A stretch of 64,000 nucleotides of DNA from Salipiger abyssi (GCF_001975705.1 NZ_CP015093.1:3038001-3102000), one strand, 5' to 3'; counted from the stretch's first letter, positions 45,891-55,236 are shown. The notes: generated by a model not told the origin, from the letters alone. Numbers and translations: made by a program.

Positions 45891-45933
45891 GAAAGGGCGC
45901 GTTCGCCGGTGAGGCTGGAGCGCGCCCTTTCTG
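45891..45933 (+). terminator. Terminator between the two tRNA-Val genes
   Basis: AAAGGGCGCG/CGCGCCCTTT 10-bp stem with a 19-nt loop, then CTGCTTTT, shortly after tRNA-Val(CAC). Confidence 0.7.
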
Positions 45934-46076
45934 CTTTTCCGCCCCTCCACACGCTGTCGCCGGGGCTGTGCCAATGCTCGGCGCCGGGCGGCAATGTGAA
46001 AGCCGGAATTTTCGGAAAGAGGGAACGCTGATGCGTCTTGAAACAGGCCGCGCGCTTGGCTAAACCCTCGCAGGTC

Positions 46077-46152
<76 letters not shown>

Positions 46153-46283
46153 TTCCACCGCGTCCCGACCGATCCCCGCCCCAGCGCGTGAATGCGCCCG
46201 GCGCGGCTGTGGCCATTGCCGGTGGCTGGCTGCGCCGCTGACCTTGGGTATTACGCCTGCGCTATGAGGGTGTCGGGTCTGCT

Positions 46284-46298
46284 ATCGCAATTCGCTAT
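46284..46298. promoter_or_regulatory. LysR-type operator, copy A, upstream of the TPP enzyme gene
   Basis: ATCGC-AATTC-GCTAT, a 15-bp dyad 73 bp before the TPP-enzyme start. Same form as copies at 50452 and 51434. A partial repeat (GCAATTCCTAT) 20 bp downstream could be the activation half site. Confidence 0.65.
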
Positions 46299-46370
46299 GG
46301 GCTGCTGAAGCAATTCCTATTTGAACCGCAGGCGCCGGAGGCCGACACTCTGCGCCAAGGAGGATTATCC

Positions 46371-48071
46371 ATGAATCAACATCTGACGGATGCGGTGCAG
46401 ACTGCGGCGCCTTCGGCTGCCGATACGCTGCTCACACAGCTTCAGACCGCCGGGATCGACTTTCTCTTCGCCAATGGCGGCACCGATTTTCCTCCCATCG
46501 TGGAAGCCTATTGCAAGGCCGAGGTCGACGGGCGGGCGCTGCCGAAGCCGGTGGTCGTGCCGCATGAGAACACCGCCGTGGCCATGGCGCATGGGGTCTA
46601 TCTCGCCACCGGGCGGATGCAGGCGGTCATGGTGCATGTGAACGTGGGCACCGCCAACACCATCAACGCGGTGCTGGATGCGAGCCGCGAACAGGTGCCG
46701 ATGCTGCTGATGGCGGGGCGCTCGCCGTTCTCCGAAAAGGGCCATCACGGCACCCGCACCCGCTATATCCACTGGGCGCAGGAGATGTTCGACCAGGCCG
46801 GCATGCTGCGCGAAGCGGTGAAGTGGGATTATGAGCTGCACCTGGCCGATCAGGTGCGCGACGTGGTGAACCGTGCGCTGGAGATCGCCGAATCCACCCC
46901 CAAGGGGCCGGTCTACCTGACCCTGCCGCGCGATGTGATCGCCGCCGAGGATGCGCGCAGCGAGGAGCGGATCCCGCCGCGCCCGCCGGTCGCCGCCCCC
47001 GTGGTGCCGCGCCCGCAGCTCGAAGAGATCGCGCAAGGGCTGCGCGAGGCGGAAAACCCGCTGATCGTCACCGCCAATGCCGGGCGCGATGCGGCGGCCT
47101 TCCACGCGCTCTCCGAGTTCGCCGAGCGCTATGCCGTGCCGGTGACCAGCTATCACCAGCGCTTTGTTTCGATCTCCACCGAACACCCGTTCGAGGCCGG
47201 TCACGATCCGATGCCCTGGGTGCGCGAGGCGGATTTCATCCTGGTGCTGGATTGCGATGTGCCCTGGGTGCCGCAGCTTGCCGAGCCGCGCGCCGACGCG
47301 AAGATCGTGCATGTGGGCGAAGACCCGGTCTTTGCCCGCTACCCGATGCGCAGCTTCCGCTCCGACATGTCGCTCGCCGGGCGCCCGGCGGATGTGCTGG
47401 AGGGGCTGCTCGACATCCTCGGGCCATCGCTGCCCAAGGGCGAGGCGCGCCGCGAGGCGCTGACGGCCAGGATCGCAGCAGACCGCGCTGCCACCCGTGC
47501 CAAGGGCGAGCCGAAAGAGGCGCTGACGCCGGAATATATCAGTCGGGTGATCGGCGAGATCGCTTCGCCGGAAGCCGCCATCGTCAATGAATACCCGCTC
47601 AGGGTCGAGCATTGCCAGCGCACCGAGCCGGGCAGCTATTTCGGCCTGTCGCCTGCGGGCGGCCTTGGCTGGGGCCTCGGTGCCGCGCTGGGGATCAAGC
47701 TGGCACAGCCCGGGCGGGACGTGATCTGCACCATGGGCGACGGCGCCTATATCTTCACCAATCCCACCGCCAGCCACTGGGTGGCGCAGGCGCAGGGGCT
47801 GCCGGTGCTGACGGTGATCTTCAACAACGCGCTGCACGGTGCGGTGCGCAACTCGACGCTGGCGATGTACCCCGAGGGGCATTCCTCGCGCGGGGGGGGG
47901 CGGATGCTGGCGGATCTCAGCCCGGCACCGGCCTTTGAGAGCCTTGCCGGCGCCGAGGGGCTGGGCCTGCGGGTCGAGAGCGTGGCCGAGCTGCGCCCGG
48001 CGCTGGAAGAGGCGCTTGCCGCGACGCGGGCCGGGCGTCAGGCGCTGGTCAACGTCATCTGCGACTACTGA
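46371..48071 (+). CDS. Thiamine-diphosphate enzyme, benzoylformate-decarboxylase/acetolactate-synthase type
   Basis: A 566-residue ThDP enzyme. The N-terminal Pyr domain has the conserved Glu in VPHENTAVAMAHG; the C-terminal PP domain has GDGAYIF...FNN, the Mg/ThDP motif. The middle domain lacks FAD-type features. Overall it resembles benzoylformate decarboxylases and sulfoacetaldehyde/oxalyl-type paralogues of unknown specificity. With the 2-hydroxyacid dehydrogenase next to it (12 bp gap) and an aldehyde dehydrogenase in the same island, decarboxylation of an aromatic 2-oxoacid to an aldehyde is the best guess. Start follows AAGGAGG. Confidence 0.8.
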   Translation: MNQHLTDAVQTAAPSAADTLLTQLQTAGIDFLFANGGTDFPPIVEAYCKAEVDGRALPKPVVVPHENTAVAMAHGVYLATGRMQAVMVHVNVGTANTINAVLDASREQVPMLLMAGRSPFSEKGHHGTRTRYIHWAQEMFDQAGMLREAVKWDYELHLADQVRDVVNRALEIAESTPKGPVYLTLPRDVIAAEDARSEERIPPRPPVAAPVVPRPQLEEIAQGLREAENPLIVTANAGRDAAAFHALSEFAERYAVPVTSYHQRFVSISTEHPFEAGHDPMPWVREADFILVLDCDVPWVPQLAEPRADAKIVHVGEDPVFARYPMRSFRSDMSLAGRPADVLEGLLDILGPSLPKGEARREALTARIAADRAATRAKGEPKEALTPEYISRVIGEIASPEAAIVNEYPLRVEHCQRTEPGSYFGLSPAGGLGWGLGAALGIKLAQPGRDVICTMGDGAYIFTNPTASHWVAQAQGLPVLTVIFNNALHGAVRNSTLAMYPEGHSSRGGGRMLADLSPAPAFESLAGAEGLGLRVESVAELRPALEEALAATRAGRQALVNVICDY

Positions 48072-48082
48072 CGGGGGCGAGC

Positions 48083-49294
48083 ATGGCCAAATCCGCCTGG
48101 GGCCCCGGGTCGCGCAGCGGGCGCGCGGCGCAGATGACCTATGCCGCGCCCACCTATGAATTCCTCGAGGACCGCGCCCGCCGGCGCGTTCCCAAATTCG
48201 CCTTTGATTTCGTGCAGGGTGGCACCGGCGCCGATTGGGGTGTCGAGGTCAACCGCCGCGCGCTCGACGCCATCGAGATCGTTCCGCGCTATGGCGATCT
48301 GCGCAAGGCCGATCCCGCCGCCACGCTGTTCGGGCGCAACTACAGCGCGCCCATCGGCATCGCGCCCACGGGTATGGATGCGCTGATCTGGCCCGGCGCC
48401 ACCCTGTCGCTGGCGCGCGCCGCGAAGGACGGGGACATTCCCTACATCACCGGCACGCTGGCCAATTCCACCATGGAAGAGGTGGCCTCGGTCGCCGGCG
48501 GCAACACCTGGTTGCAGCTCTACGGCTTCCCGCGCGACGACCACAAGGTGACCTTCGACATGATCGCCCGCGCCAAGGCGGCGGGGGTGACGGCGATTGT
48601 CGCCACGCTCGACGCACCGGTGCGCGCCAAGCGTCCGCGCGATCTCAACAACCGGCTGGTGGTGCCGTTCCGGCCCACCCCGCGCACCGTCTGGGAGGTG
48701 GCCACAGCCCCCGCCTGGAGCATGGCACTGCTGCGTCACGGGGCGCCGAAATTCGCCAATATCGACCGCTATGTCGAGGGCAAGCCGACGCTCGACCGGG
48801 TGGCGGGCTTTGTGCAGAAGGAGCTGGTGGGCAGCTTCTCCTGGGAAGAGATCGCCCGCATGCGCCGGGTCTGGGACGGGGCGCTGATCGTCAAGGGCGT
48901 GCTGCATCCCGACGATGCGGTCTCGGCGGTCGAGGCCGGGGTCGACGGCATTCTGGTCTCGAACCATGGCGGGCGCCAGTCCGACGCGGCGCCGAGCCCG
49001 GCCGACGTACTGCCGATCATCCGCGACAAGGTGGATGGCAAGGCCACGCTGCTCTTCGACAGCGGCGTGCGTTCGGGGCTCGACGTGGCGCGGGCGCTGG
49101 CGCTGGGGGCGGAGGCTGCGTTTTGCGGTCGCGCCTTCCTCTATGCGCTGGCGGCGCTGGGGGATGATGGCGGCAGCCATTTCGCCGGCTTGATCCGCGA
49201 GGAATTCGCCGTCACCATGGCGCAGTCGGGGGCGTGGAGCGTCTCGGACCTGCCCAATGTGACGATCCGGCACCGCGATGCCTATTCAGCCTGA
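48083..49294 (+). CDS. FMN-dependent 2-hydroxyacid dehydrogenase/oxidase (mandelate-dehydrogenase-like)
   Basis: A 403-residue TIM-barrel flavoprotein. It has APTGMDALIWPGAT, TWLQLYGFPRD, the catalytic-His motif SNHGGRQSD and LFDSGVRSGLDVARALALGA for FMN phosphate binding. Members oxidise L-lactate, glycolate or (S)-mandelate to the 2-oxoacid. No clear membrane loop is seen. Placed between the ThDP enzyme and TIGR02444 genes, it would supply the 2-oxoacid for decarboxylation. The next gene starts 17 bp before its stop. Confidence 0.88.
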   Translation: MAKSAWGPGSRSGRAAQMTYAAPTYEFLEDRARRRVPKFAFDFVQGGTGADWGVEVNRRALDAIEIVPRYGDLRKADPAATLFGRNYSAPIGIAPTGMDALIWPGATLSLARAAKDGDIPYITGTLANSTMEEVASVAGGNTWLQLYGFPRDDHKVTFDMIARAKAAGVTAIVATLDAPVRAKRPRDLNNRLVVPFRPTPRTVWEVATAPAWSMALLRHGAPKFANIDRYVEGKPTLDRVAGFVQKELVGSFSWEEIARMRRVWDGALIVKGVLHPDDAVSAVEAGVDGILVSNHGGRQSDAAPSPADVLPIIRDKVDGKATLLFDSGVRSGLDVARALALGAEAAFCGRAFLYALAALGDDGGSHFAGLIREEFAVTMAQSGAWSVSDLPNVTIRHRDAYSA

Positions 49295-49799
49295 CCCCGA
49301 CGCGCATCCGTTCTGGCGCTTTTCCCTCGACCGCTACGGGCGGTCGGGCGTGCCGCCGGTCTGTCTGGAAATCCAGGACGAGACCGGCTCGGATGTGAAC
49401 CTGCTGCTCTTCGGGCTCTGGCTGGGCTCCGAGGGCTGGTGCATCACCGGGGCAGGGGCCGCGCGCTGCGCCGAGGCGGTCGCCGCCTGGCATGCGGAGA
49501 TCGTGCGCCCGCTGCGCGCGGTGCGGCGGCGGCTCAAGGGCTGGCAGGTCTGCCCCGATGCGCCGCGCGAAACCCTGCGCGCCGGTATCCAGAAATGGGA
49601 GATCGAGGCCGAACGGCTGGAGCAGGACATGCTCTTTGCGCTCTACGAGGGGCTGCTGGTGGCCGAGCCTGCGCTGGTCGAGGCGGACCCCGACCGGGCC
49701 GCCGCGATGGCGGGAAATCTCGACAGCTTCGCGGCCCTGGCGCCCAAGGGCAAAGGCGCGGCGGAGCCGCGCGACAAACTGGTGGCGCTCTGCCTGTGA
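49278..49799 (+). CDS. TIGR02444/DUF2390-like protein
   Basis: A 173-residue protein with FWRFSLDRYGRSGVPPVCLEIQDETGSDVNLLLFGLWLG near the N terminus, the pattern of the TIGR02444 (DUF2390) family of unknown function; these are usually chromosomal housekeeping-type genes, so presence in the island may be incidental. It overlaps the dehydrogenase by 17 bp and is convergent with ubiX (6 bp between stops). Confidence 0.8.
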   Translation: MPIQPDPDAHPFWRFSLDRYGRSGVPPVCLEIQDETGSDVNLLLFGLWLGSEGWCITGAGAARCAEAVAAWHAEIVRPLRAVRRRLKGWQVCPDAPRETLRAGIQKWEIEAERLEQDMLFALYEGLLVAEPALVEADPDRAAAMAGNLDSFAALAPKGKGAAEPRDKLVALCL

Positions 49800-49805
49800 A
49801 ACCGC

Positions 49806-50378
49806 TCAGGCGTCGTCTTTCCAGCGTTTGACGGTGCCGGTCTCGATATCGAACATGTCCATCACCCGGCCCAGCGTGTGGCCGATCATGTCGTCCAGCG
49901 TCTCGGGCTTGGCGTAGAAGGCGGGCACCGGCGGTGCGATGATGGCGCCGATCTCGGCCAGGGTGGTGAGCGTGCGCAGATGGCCCAGATGCAGCGGCGT
50001 CTCGCGCAGCATCAGCACCAGACGGCGGCGCTCCTTCAGCACCACATCGGCGGCGCGGGTGAGCAGGGTCGAGGTCACACCATTGGCAATCTCGGAGGCG
50101 GAGCGCACCGAGCAAGGCGCCACCACCATGCCCAGCGTGTGAAACGAGCCGCTGGAGATCGAGGCGCCGATATCCTCCTGCTTGTACCAGCGGTCGGCCA
50201 GCGCGCGGATATCGGCGATCTTCCAGTCGGTTTCGTGCGCGACGGTAATCTCGGCGGACCGCGACATGACGAGATGGCTCTCGATGGGCAGATCGCGCAG
50301 CATCTGCAACAGCCGGATACCGTAAATGACGCCGGAAGCGCCGGAAATGCCGACGATCAGCCGGTTGTTTCGTGCCAT
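49806..50378 (-). CDS. ubiX: UbiX-family flavin prenyltransferase
   Basis: A 190-residue protein with VGISGASGVIYGIRLLQML (FMN loop), VVAPCSVRSASEIANGVTSTLLTRAADVVLKERRRLVLMLRE and PPVPAFYAKP, all typical of UbiX/Pad1. It makes prenylated FMN, the cofactor of UbiD decarboxylases; a ubiD gene lies 1.1 kb away. The start at 50378 (MARNNRLIVG) follows GGAGG; the longer start at 50429 is not supported. Operator copy B lies upstream. Confidence 0.95.
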   Translation of the reverse strand: MARNNRLIVGISGASGVIYGIRLLQMLRDLPIESHLVMSRSAEITVAHETDWKIADIRALADRWYKQEDIGASISSGSFHTLGMVVAPCSVRSASEIANGVTSTLLTRAADVVLKERRRLVLMLRETPLHLGHLRTLTTLAEIGAIIAPPVPAFYAKPETLDDMIGHTLGRVMDMFDIETGTVKRWKDDA

Positions 50379-50451
50379 GAAATGGTCCTCCCGGGCCGCA
50401 GAGTGCCAAGCGGCGAGGGGAGGAAACAAGATCTTTGATGCAATGGGGGGT

Positions 50452-50466
50452 ATCGCGAACCGCTAT
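50452..50466. promoter_or_regulatory. LysR-type operator, copy B, upstream of ubiX
   Basis: ATCGC-GAACC-GCTAT, 74 bp before the ubiX start and overlapping the stop codon of the lysR gene (50463-50465). Same form as copies at 46284 and 51434. Confidence 0.65.
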
Positions 50467-51395
50467 GCCGGGCCGTCTCTGTCCTCAAGGGAAACAGATA
50501 CGTCATAGGAAAAGTCGATCATCCGTTCGCGCAGCTCATCGATCAGCAGGGTCGCGGCGCGCGACAGCGGACGGTCGGCGGCGGTAATGCAGACCAGCCG
50601 CCGGGGGATGGCGGGGGTGATCCGGTAGGCCTTGAGCTGGCCGGAGCGCAGCGCGCGGCTGACCGCGAGCGGCGGCAGGATCGTGAAGAAATCGGAATGC
50701 GAGATGAAATCCTCGATCGGCTTCAGGTCGTCGAACTCCATGCGCGGCGCCAGCGCGATGCCGGCGGTCGAGGCGGCGCGGTCCATGATGGCGCGCAGCC
50801 CGTGGCGCACCGAGGGGATGACCAGTTTCAACTCGTTGATGCGGGCGAAATCGACGGGCTCGGGCAGCGGCTGCGCGGTATCGGCGGCACCGATCAGCAC
50901 GAGATCCTCGCAGATGATATCGGTCATCTGCGGCGTGCGCGCCTGCGGCGGCACGTTGATGATGATCAGGTCGAGCTGCCCGGCGCGCAGCATCTCGTTC
51001 AGCTCATCGGTATAGCCGCCGGTGGCGCGCACATGCACGTCGGGGTATTTCCGGTGAAAGCCCAGCAGCGTGTCGACCAGCGCGTTATTGGCCACCGAGG
51101 TGACGACGCCGAGCGTCACCGTGCCGCGCACCTGGCCGTCATCCTCTTCGAGCTTCTGACAGGCCGAGCGCAGATCCCGCAGGATGCCGCTGAAGAGCTG
51201 ATAGGCCTCCGTCCCCTGTTCGGTGGGCACCATCCCCTTGGGGGTGCGGGTAAAGAGCTGCCGGCCCAGCTCTTCCTCGAGCTTGGAGATCTGCTGGCTC
51301 AGCGCGGGCTGCACCACGTTGAGCCGCTGCGACGCGCGGGTGACCGAGCCCTCCTCGAAGACCACGGTGAAATATTGCAGCTGCCTGAGTTCCAT
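50463..51395 (-). CDS. LysR-family regulator of the catabolic island
   Basis: A 310-residue LTTR: N-terminal HTH (MELRQLQYFTVVFEEGSVTRASQRLNVVQPALSQQISKLEEELG split at the turn) and an effector domain (VRGTVTLGVVTSVANNALV, YTDELNEMLRAGQLDLIIIN). It is divergent from ubiD with 126 bp between starts; operator copy C lies in that gap. The effector is unknown but is probably the pathway substrate or an intermediate. The start at 51395 follows GAGGGAAAG; upstream in-frame sequence belongs to the ubiD antisense. Confidence 0.93.
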   Translation of the reverse strand: MELRQLQYFTVVFEEGSVTRASQRLNVVQPALSQQISKLEEELGRQLFTRTPKGMVPTEQGTEAYQLFSGILRDLRSACQKLEEDDGQVRGTVTLGVVTSVANNALVDTLLGFHRKYPDVHVRATGGYTDELNEMLRAGQLDLIIINVPPQARTPQMTDIICEDLVLIGAADTAQPLPEPVDFARINELKLVIPSVRHGLRAIMDRAASTAGIALAPRMEFDDLKPIEDFISHSDFFTILPPLAVSRALRSGQLKAYRITPAIPRRLVCITAADRPLSRAATLLIDELRERMIDFSYDVSVSLEDRDGPA

Positions 51396-51433
51396 CGGTC
51401 TTTCCCTCTCTGGTGCGGATGCGGTGATGCCCC

Positions 51434-51448
51434 ATAGCAACCCGCTAT
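51434..51448. promoter_or_regulatory. LysR-type operator, copy C, in the lysR/ubiD divergent region
   Basis: ATAGC-AACCC-GCTAT, a full dyad with T-N11-A, 39 bp from the lysR start and 73 bp from the ubiD start. Consistent with autoregulation and activation of the ubiD operon. Confidence 0.7.
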
Positions 51449-51521
51449 ACCTTCGATCATTCGATATTAATAGAAAGTATTGCTGTGCCTCCTTAGCGTC
51501 TGGCGCAACGGGAGGATCAGC

Positions 51522-52958
51522 ATGAACGCTTTCAAAGAAACGCACAGCGTCGATGCCGCTGCGGCACCCCAGACGCGCCGGGACATGGATCTGCGGGACT
51601 GGCTGATTCATCTGCACGCGAGCGACCGTCTGGCCACCGCAAAGCCCGGCATGCCGCTGCGATTCGGCGTGGCGGGGCTGGCCAACCGGCTCGACGGTCG
51701 CAAGGCGCTGGTGGCGCCGGCGCCCGAGGGCAACGAGTCCGGCACGGTGATTTCCGGCCTGCTGTCGCGCCGCGAATGGATGGCCGAGGCGCTCGGTATC
51801 GCGCCCGACGCGCTGCTGAGCGAGTTCCAGAAGGCCGCGTCGCACCCGCTGCCCAGCCACGAGGTGACCAGGGCCCGCTGCCAGGACAAGGTCTATGAGG
51901 GCGATGAGGTCGACCTGACCCGCCTGCTGCCGATCCCCACCCATAACGAACATGACAGCGGCGCCTACATCACCGCCGGGCTGATGATCTGCAAGGATCC
52001 CGCGACGGGCATCCAGAACGTCTCCATCCACCGGCTCCAGGTCTCCGGCCCGCGCGAGCTGGGGGCGCTGCTGCTGCCGCGCCACACGCTGAACTATTTC
52101 AGCACCGCCGAGGCGGCGGGCAAGGATCTCGAGGTTGCCGTGGTGATCGGCGCCTCGCCGGCCTGCCTGCTGGCCTCGCAGGCCATCGTGCCCATCGACG
52201 TGGACGAGCTGGAGATCGCCGGCGCGCTCGGCGGGGCGCCGCTCGACGTGGTGCGCTGTGTCGGCAAGGATATCTTTGTGCCGGCGCAGTCGGAGATCGT
52301 CATCGAGGGCCGGCTGCTTGCCAATACCATGCGCCCCGAAGGCCCGTTCGGCGAGTTCCCGCAATATTACGGCCCGCGCGCCGACCGCCATGTGATCGAG
52401 ATCGACGCGGTGACCACCCGCAAGCAGCCGCTTTTCCACACCATCGTGGGCGGCGGGCTGGAGCATCTGATCCTTGGCGGCATCCCGCGTGAGGCGACGA
52501 TCCTCAACACCATGCAGGCGATGTTCCCGAGCGTGAAGAACGTGCATCTCGCCCCCGGCGGCACCTGCCGGTATCACCTCTATGTGCAGATGGCGCCGCG
52601 TCAGCCGGGCGAGGCCAAGAACGTGATCATGGCCGCCTTTGCCGCGCATTACGACATCAAGCATGTGGTCGTGGTGAACGAGGATGTCGATATCTTCGAT
52701 GCCGAGATGGTCGAGTGGGCCGTCGCCACGCGCTTCCAGGCCGACCGCGATATGGTCGTGCTCGGCGGCACCCAGGGCTCCAAGCTCGACCCCTCCACCG
52801 ACGAGGGTTATGGCGCCAAGATGGGGATGGACGCCACCGTGCCGCTCGACGCGCCGGAATTCCGCTTCAAGCGAATCAGCGTGCCGGGCGAGGCGGATAT
52901 CGACCTCGACGCGGTGCTCGACGACAGCCGCCCCGACTGGGATGTCTGCGATGACTGA
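51522..52958 (+). CDS. ubiD: UbiD-family prenyl-FMN-dependent decarboxylase
   Basis: A 478-residue UbiD-fold enzyme. SIHRLQVSG supplies the catalytic Arg, EGPFGEFPQYYG the Glu pair, and GGGLEHLILGGIPREATIL the prFMN/metal region. UbiD enzymes reversibly decarboxylate aromatic, heteroaromatic or unsaturated acids; HmfF (furandicarboxylate), pyrrole-2-carboxylate and vanillate decarboxylases are relatives. First gene of a long plus-strand operon, with GGGAGG before the ATG and operator C upstream; it overlaps the next gene by 8 bp. Confidence 0.92.
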   Translation: MNAFKETHSVDAAAAPQTRRDMDLRDWLIHLHASDRLATAKPGMPLRFGVAGLANRLDGRKALVAPAPEGNESGTVISGLLSRREWMAEALGIAPDALLSEFQKAASHPLPSHEVTRARCQDKVYEGDEVDLTRLLPIPTHNEHDSGAYITAGLMICKDPATGIQNVSIHRLQVSGPRELGALLLPRHTLNYFSTAEAAGKDLEVAVVIGASPACLLASQAIVPIDVDELEIAGALGGAPLDVVRCVGKDIFVPAQSEIVIEGRLLANTMRPEGPFGEFPQYYGPRADRHVIEIDAVTTRKQPLFHTIVGGGLEHLILGGIPREATILNTMQAMFPSVKNVHLAPGGTCRYHLYVQMAPRQPGEAKNVIMAAFAAHYDIKHVVVVNEDVDIFDAEMVEWAVATRFQADRDMVVLGGTQGSKLDPSTDEGYGAKMGMDATVPLDAPEFRFKRISVPGEADIDLDAVLDDSRPDWDVCDD

Positions 52959-54156
52959 GCTCCTCTCAGCGGAGCATAAGGAGCGCCTGCACGAGGCGCC
53001 GCGCGGCGCGCTGCGGATCGCCGATGTGACCGCCTATGCGGTCTCGGTGCCGCTGCCCGAGCACGCGCAGGTGCGCCTCGGCGTCGGGCGCACGGTCAAG
53101 CGCGATGCGGTGGTGGTGCGGGTGCGCAGCACCGAGGGGCTGACCGGCTGGGGCGAGGCGCATCACGGCCGCGCCCCCACCGCCATTGCCGCCATGGTCA
53201 ACGACAGTCTCGCCGAAGGGCTTGTCGGGCAGGACGGCAGCGATGTGGTCGCGCTCAACCGCCATATGGCGCGGGCGCTGCAACTGACGCAGGGCAGCTC
53301 CGGCGCCGCGGCGCTGGCGATCTCGGGCATCGACATGGCGCTCTGGGATCTGCGCGCGCGGGCCGTGGGCTGGCCGCTCTGCCGGCTGCTCGGCGGCGCG
53401 CCGAAGCCGGTGCCCGCCTATGCCGGCGGCGTCGCGCTCGGCTGGGATGCGCCCGAGGCGCTGGCAGACGAGGCGCGCGGGCTGGTGGCACAGGGCTTCC
53501 GCGCCGTGAAGCAGCGCATCGGCGACAGCGTCGAGCGCGATGTCGCGCGGCTCAGCGCTCTGCGCACGGCTCTGGGGCCGGATGTGGCGATCCTCAGCGA
53601 CGCCAACTCGCTCTATAGCCCGCGCGACGCGCTGCGGATGATGCCGCATCTGTCGGAGCTCGATATCCGCTGGCTGGAAGAGCCCTTCATGCCGCAGGAG
53701 CAGCGCCGCTACGCCGATGCCGCCGTCTATGCGACGGTGCCGCTCGCGGCGGGAGAGAACCTCTTTACCCGCCAGGACTTTGCTCAGCTCATCGCGGCGG
53801 GCGCCGTGACCGAGATCCAGCCGGATCTGTCCAAGGCCGGCGGCATCACCGAGGGGCTGCGCATCGCCGGCATGGCGCTGGCCAATGGGCTCGACATTCA
53901 CCCGCACGCCTCGATGACCGCGCTCAACGCCGCCGCCACGCTGCATTTTCTCAGCGCCATCGAGGGTGGCGGCTGGCTCGAGGCCGATGTCTCAGTTTAC
54001 AACCCCCTGCGCGACGATCTCGTGCGCGGGGCCCCGCAGATCGGATCGGACGGCTGTGTCCGTGCCGCCGAAACCCCCGGGTTGGGAGTCGAGGTTAACC
54101 AAGACTTCCTAAGGGAGCATCCACCGATCCCCGGTTCCGCGTATCGCAGGGACTGA
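52951..54156 (+). CDS. Enolase-superfamily enzyme (mandelate racemase/muconate lactonizing subgroup)
   Basis: A 401-residue protein with capping domain and barrel. Metal ligands are seen in ILSDANS, WLEEPFM and AAGENLF (Asp/Glu/Glu), and the His-Asp dyad in DIHPHASMTAL and EIQPDLSKAGG. The usual K-x-K base pair of mandelate racemase is K-Q-R here (GFRAVKQRIG), so the (S)-specific base is Arg rather than Lys and the reaction may be a dehydration or a one-sided epimerisation. The start at 52951 overlaps ubiD by 8 bp. Confidence 0.85.
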   Translation: MTELLSAEHKERLHEAPRGALRIADVTAYAVSVPLPEHAQVRLGVGRTVKRDAVVVRVRSTEGLTGWGEAHHGRAPTAIAAMVNDSLAEGLVGQDGSDVVALNRHMARALQLTQGSSGAAALAISGIDMALWDLRARAVGWPLCRLLGGAPKPVPAYAGGVALGWDAPEALADEARGLVAQGFRAVKQRIGDSVERDVARLSALRTALGPDVAILSDANSLYSPRDALRMMPHLSELDIRWLEEPFMPQEQRRYADAAVYATVPLAAGENLFTRQDFAQLIAAGAVTEIQPDLSKAGGITEGLRIAGMALANGLDIHPHASMTALNAAATLHFLSAIEGGGWLEADVSVYNPLRDDLVRGAPQIGSDGCVRAAETPGLGVEVNQDFLREHPPIPGSAYRRD

Positions 54157-54213
54157 GGGCACCACGCCGATACCGGACCGGCTCTTCGTTCGGAACATCA
54201 GGGAGGAAACCAG

Positions 54214-55218
54214 ATGAAACTCAATCGCAGATCGCTCATCGCCGGTGGCGCAGCTGTCGTTGCAGGCAGCCTTGCCGGGGTGCCGCTGCGCGCGCAATCG
54301 CCCGTGAGCCTGAAAATGGCCTCGTTCAACGTGGGCGGCAGCTGGTATATCTACGCAACCGCCATCGCCGAGCTGGCGCAGGAAAACCTGCCCGAAGGCT
54401 CGCGCGTCGAGGTGCTGCCCTATCAGGGCGGTGTCGGCAACCCGATCCTCGTCAACCGCGGCGAGGCCGATATGGGCCTCAGCTTCTCGGCGTTGTCGAA
54501 CTGGGCCTATAACGGCAAGGTCGTGTTCAACGAGAAGGCCGAGAACATCCGCTCGCTCTTCGGCGGTCTGAACCGTCCGCACCGTCTGGGCATCGTCGTG
54601 CGCAAGGATGCCGGCATCGAGACCCTGGCCGATCTCGGCGAGAAGGGCGGGCGCCTGGTGACGGTGCAGCGCGGCGGCGCCGGCGAGGCGCTGGCGCGGA
54701 TGGCGCTGGAAACCTACGGGCTCGACTATGAGGCCGTTCAGAAGGCCGGCGGCCGCGTGTCCAACGTGGACCTGCCGGTGGCCGTGCAGCAGATGCGCGA
54801 CGGTCAGGCCGACGTGTTCATCCACAATATCGGCTACAAGCAGCCCGACGTGATGGAGCTGGCGCTCGGCGGCAAGGTGAAGTTCATCGCGCTCGGCGAC
54901 GAGCAGATGCAGGCGCTGGCCGACCAGTATGGTCTCCAGCCGGGTCTGGCGGTCGAAGCCGGCGAATTCGAAGGCGTGACCGAGGACGTGCCCTCGGTGG
55001 GCTACCCGACCGGCGTCATCGCCAATGCCAACATGTCGGATGACGTGGCCTATGCCATCGTCAAGGGCGTCTGCGAGAACCCTGACCGCATCCGCGAGGC
55101 GCATGCGTCGCTCGCGGCCTTCGATCCGGCCAAGGCGGGCGAGGCGCTGCGCAACGGCAATGTGCCGCTGCACCCGGGCGCCAAGCGCTATTTCGACGAG
55201 GCAGGCACCGGTAACTGA
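54214..55218 (+). CDS. TAXI-family TRAP solute-binding protein of the catabolic island
   Basis: A 334-residue protein with a Tat-like signal (LNRRSLIAGGAAVVAG). Mature N terminus MASFNVGGSWYIYATAIAELAQENLP, then VEVLPYQGGVGNPILVNRGEADMGLS, as in TAXI proteins. It should bind the substrate of the pathway, probably an aromatic or hydroxy acid. Preceded by GGGAGG and followed by a strong stem-loop. Confidence 0.92.
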   Translation: MKLNRRSLIAGGAAVVAGSLAGVPLRAQSPVSLKMASFNVGGSWYIYATAIAELAQENLPEGSRVEVLPYQGGVGNPILVNRGEADMGLSFSALSNWAYNGKVVFNEKAENIRSLFGGLNRPHRLGIVVRKDAGIETLADLGEKGGRLVTVQRGGAGEALARMALETYGLDYEAVQKAGGRVSNVDLPVAVQQMRDGQADVFIHNIGYKQPDVMELALGGKVKFIALGDEQMQALADQYGLQPGLAVEAGEFEGVTEDVPSVGYPTGVIANANMSDDVAYAIVKGVCENPDRIREAHASLAAFDPAKAGEALRNGNVPLHPGAKRYFDEAGTGN

Positions 55219-55236
55219 TCCGGTAAGCAAGAGCCA

